Source of the DNA: Zygnema cylindricum
Lineage: Eukaryota > Streptophyta > Zygnematophyceae > Zygnematales > Zygnemataceae
NCBI GenBank assembly: GCA_037447655.1
Contig: JBBHKE010000038.1
Location: forward strand, 32,633 to 90,101
Direction: 5' to 3'
Length of the DNA: 57,469 nucleotides
Under the pieces are notes generated by a model. That model was given only the letters and a program-made list of their open reading frames with translations. It was not told the origin of the DNA and searched no databases. The stretch's first letter is position 1. Every line of letters begins with the position of its first letter. Below are positions 55,770 to 57,469 of the stretch, piece by piece. A program made the translations under genes and the position numbers.

Positions 55770-56600
55770 TACATGTCAGAATAATTTGTCGCCGTTAAGC
55801 GTCATCGTTACACGGTAAAGCGTATGTTTTTCGCTAGTTGTAAGATGTGTAACTTATACGGTTGTAACGTTTTCGCAACGCTTGTTGTCAAAAACTTTGG
55901 TCGCTTGTCCGTTGTACCTCGATATCGTACGTTAATAAAGGTTCTTAACGTTAATAATGTCGTGATGTTTTGTTTTATTAGAGTGAATTAATGTTAATAT
56001 CTGTCTTAACTCTAAAAAGGTTGCACTACCATTTGTCTTTTAGGCTTGTGACCAGTATTATCGTTAATGTTATGATGTATTAGAGTTAACGCTTATTCTA
56101 AATTGGTCATAAATGTACAATCTCAACAAACACCTCGTCTCAAACATAATTTGATTGGTCGCCCAAAATTACACTTGGACAATTTTATATCCACGCAACC
56201 ATTACGCCTCCAGCACGACGTCAAACAAACCACATGTCATACCCGCCGCCACTCCGAATTCAATCCGTACATTCAATTAACAGCAGACAGTTACCATGGC
56301 TCTTCCATGAAAATCGTCCGTCGCCTACCACGTGCATACTCCCTCTCCCAAAACTGACGCAAATTTTGAAACTTTCCCGCTTTCTCTGTGTCGTCTAAAT
56401 TTTTTGGATAATTCACAAGCACGCCAAATATTAAAACTCAAATTTTGGACACCGAAAGTTTGAGGAAAGGTTTCCCTCCTTTTTGTCCCATTTCTTTAAT
56501 TTTACTTGGTATATATATATATATATCTGGCGTTCAGTCGAACAATGGCACTCTCTTACCGCATTCTCCATTTTCCTAGGCTTTTGCATCCCTATTATTT
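55770..56600. other. gene-free stretch with a possible promoter at its right end
   Basis: AT-rich with GTTAATGTTA-type words (55930-56100). A TATATATATATATATA run at 56511-56526 lies about 80-140 bases before candidate start codons at 56604 and 56649, and could be a TATA element. A CACGTG site is at 56330. Confidence 0.4.
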
Positions 56601-56603
56601 GCT

Positions 56604-57027
56604 TTGTATCATTTTTTTGGCCAATACGTTTATTATATATTTGCAAATATGTGGCCCATAACTTCCCATATTACCACCTTTTTTGCGGCGAAAAACACAG
56701 CTACGGCTGGATTATTGCCACCACTAGCCGAAGAGGACGTGGATTGTAGCGAAACCCAAGGACACGACCAACCAAGTGAAGAAATGGGATCACCCAACGT
56801 GGATCCCCTTGTGGAAGGCGCTACTATCGAAGATTTGGACTCACCGTGTGATAATTACGGGAACGTCCCGGTGTCGTACCAAAAAATTCAGCAAGTTCCT
56901 ACGAAGATTACTCGACTTCGAATAATCAATTGGATGATCGCCGATTGTTATGAGAATGGAAAGGAATTGCTCGCCCCAAGGACTATAAAAAAGTTTCCGC
57001 AACATTTTACGGGGGTGTATGGTACAA
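56604..57027 (+). CDS. possible first exon of an unknown gene with a helical basic motif
   Basis: Open from ATG 56604; ATG 56649 (MWPITSHITTFF) is an alternative. An acidic middle (LAEEDVDCSETQG, EGATIEDLDSP) is followed by a compact segment with VPTKITRLRIINWMIADCYE, then LAPRTIKKFPQHFTG, which looks like a helix-rich DNA-binding or recruitment domain. A donor-like GTAAAA (57028) or GTACAA (57022) lies at the end of the conserved-looking part, so the gene may continue; read through, it stops at 57068. The family was not recognised. The WMI..FP..F pattern recalls N-terminal domains of some transposon-encoded proteins, but I cannot assign it. Confidence 0.4.
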
Positions 57028-57189
57028 GTAAAAGTTTTTACCCTTTTTCCTTACCTTCATATAGCTAACCCCCGTTGCCTAATTTGTGTGACGCTAGCTC
57101 CCATTGTTTGTAATTTAATTTGATATATTGAATAATATATATTTGATTATTTTTCTTTCATATTGTATGTTTGTGTATGCCCCATTATT

Positions 57190-57469
57190 CCCCCCCCACC
57201 TAGTCTCGTTATGATGGGTGGTTTTGCAACGTCGTTCAATACATTTTTGCAATGAGTTCAAATCAATGGATAAGCAACGACTTGGTGTCGTTGCCTGAAT
57301 GGTATGAATGAAATTCTACTACATTAGACTGTCGCCAAATGTTGGAGAAATTGAAAAGGCGACGATAATGCGTCGTTGCCTCAACGTTGGAAGTTTCCAA
57401 AAAAGACTTCGTGCCGGTTAAACATTTAGCCGTCACTTCTGTGAAACGTCGAACAGGCGACGATGCCCA
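57190..57469. repeat. GGCGACGA/TCGTTGCC inverted-repeat cluster
   Basis: GCAACGAC with GTCGTTGC (57274-57294) and GGCGACGA with TCGTTGCC (57358-57380) form short hairpins. Further GGCGACGA at 57454 and GTCGTT at 57232. The pattern runs off the right edge. Confidence 0.6.

Overview
This is plant-lineage (streptophyte) nuclear DNA. The best evidence is a class II TCP transcription factor gene (TCP domain plus arginine-rich R domain), a family I know only from streptophytes. Spliced genes with GT-AG and GC-AG introns, AAACCCTAA-type motifs and Ty1/copia elements agree. The species cannot be named; a repeat-rich streptophyte alga or early-diverging land plant is a guess.

Genes lie in unique islands. 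On the minus strand: an exon of an unknown protein with an ETEK repeat (604-1197); a possible terminal exon of another gene (2117-2258); the TCP gene (about 8001-4766); a nine-exon EamA/DMT-type transporter (20204-13026) whose 370-codon frame closes exactly across eight introns, two of them GC-AG; and a RING-CH (MARCH-type) membrane E3 ligase gene (41017 to at least 39241). On the plus strand: a 312-residue coiled-coil protein (35048-35986) and a possible first exon near the right edge (about 56604-57027). These genes show no functional link to one another.

The rest is mobile DNA. (1) A TA-flanked MITE family, called CACCG here, has about ten full-length copies in size classes near 200, 222, 545 and 565 bp; one insertion is proven by an empty site in the window. 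(2) A hAT-like family with CAGAGGTCGCAAA ends has four full copies, each with a perfect 8-bp target duplication. (3) A second hAT-like family has TAGTGTTGGGTATCG ends and an interior full of CGATATATCG. (4) A CCATAGTTCAAAAGTAGG-ended MITE is present. (5) Three long-inverted-repeat elements lie end to end at 23432-32124, stuffed with the families above and with a 48-bp tandem repeat encoding a 16-residue protein repeat. (6) A copia region (44617-54465) holds one full element (45544-51988, TSD CAATG) inserted in the 5' LTR of a decayed relative. Its primer-binding site matches the anticodon stem-loop of initiator tRNA-Met, and the gag ATG is the anticodon-complementary triplet.

Purine tracts (GA, GGA, GGGAGA) recur throughout, mostly purine-rich on the plus strand. 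They invade introns, untranslated regions and the coding sequence of the TCP and RING-CH genes.
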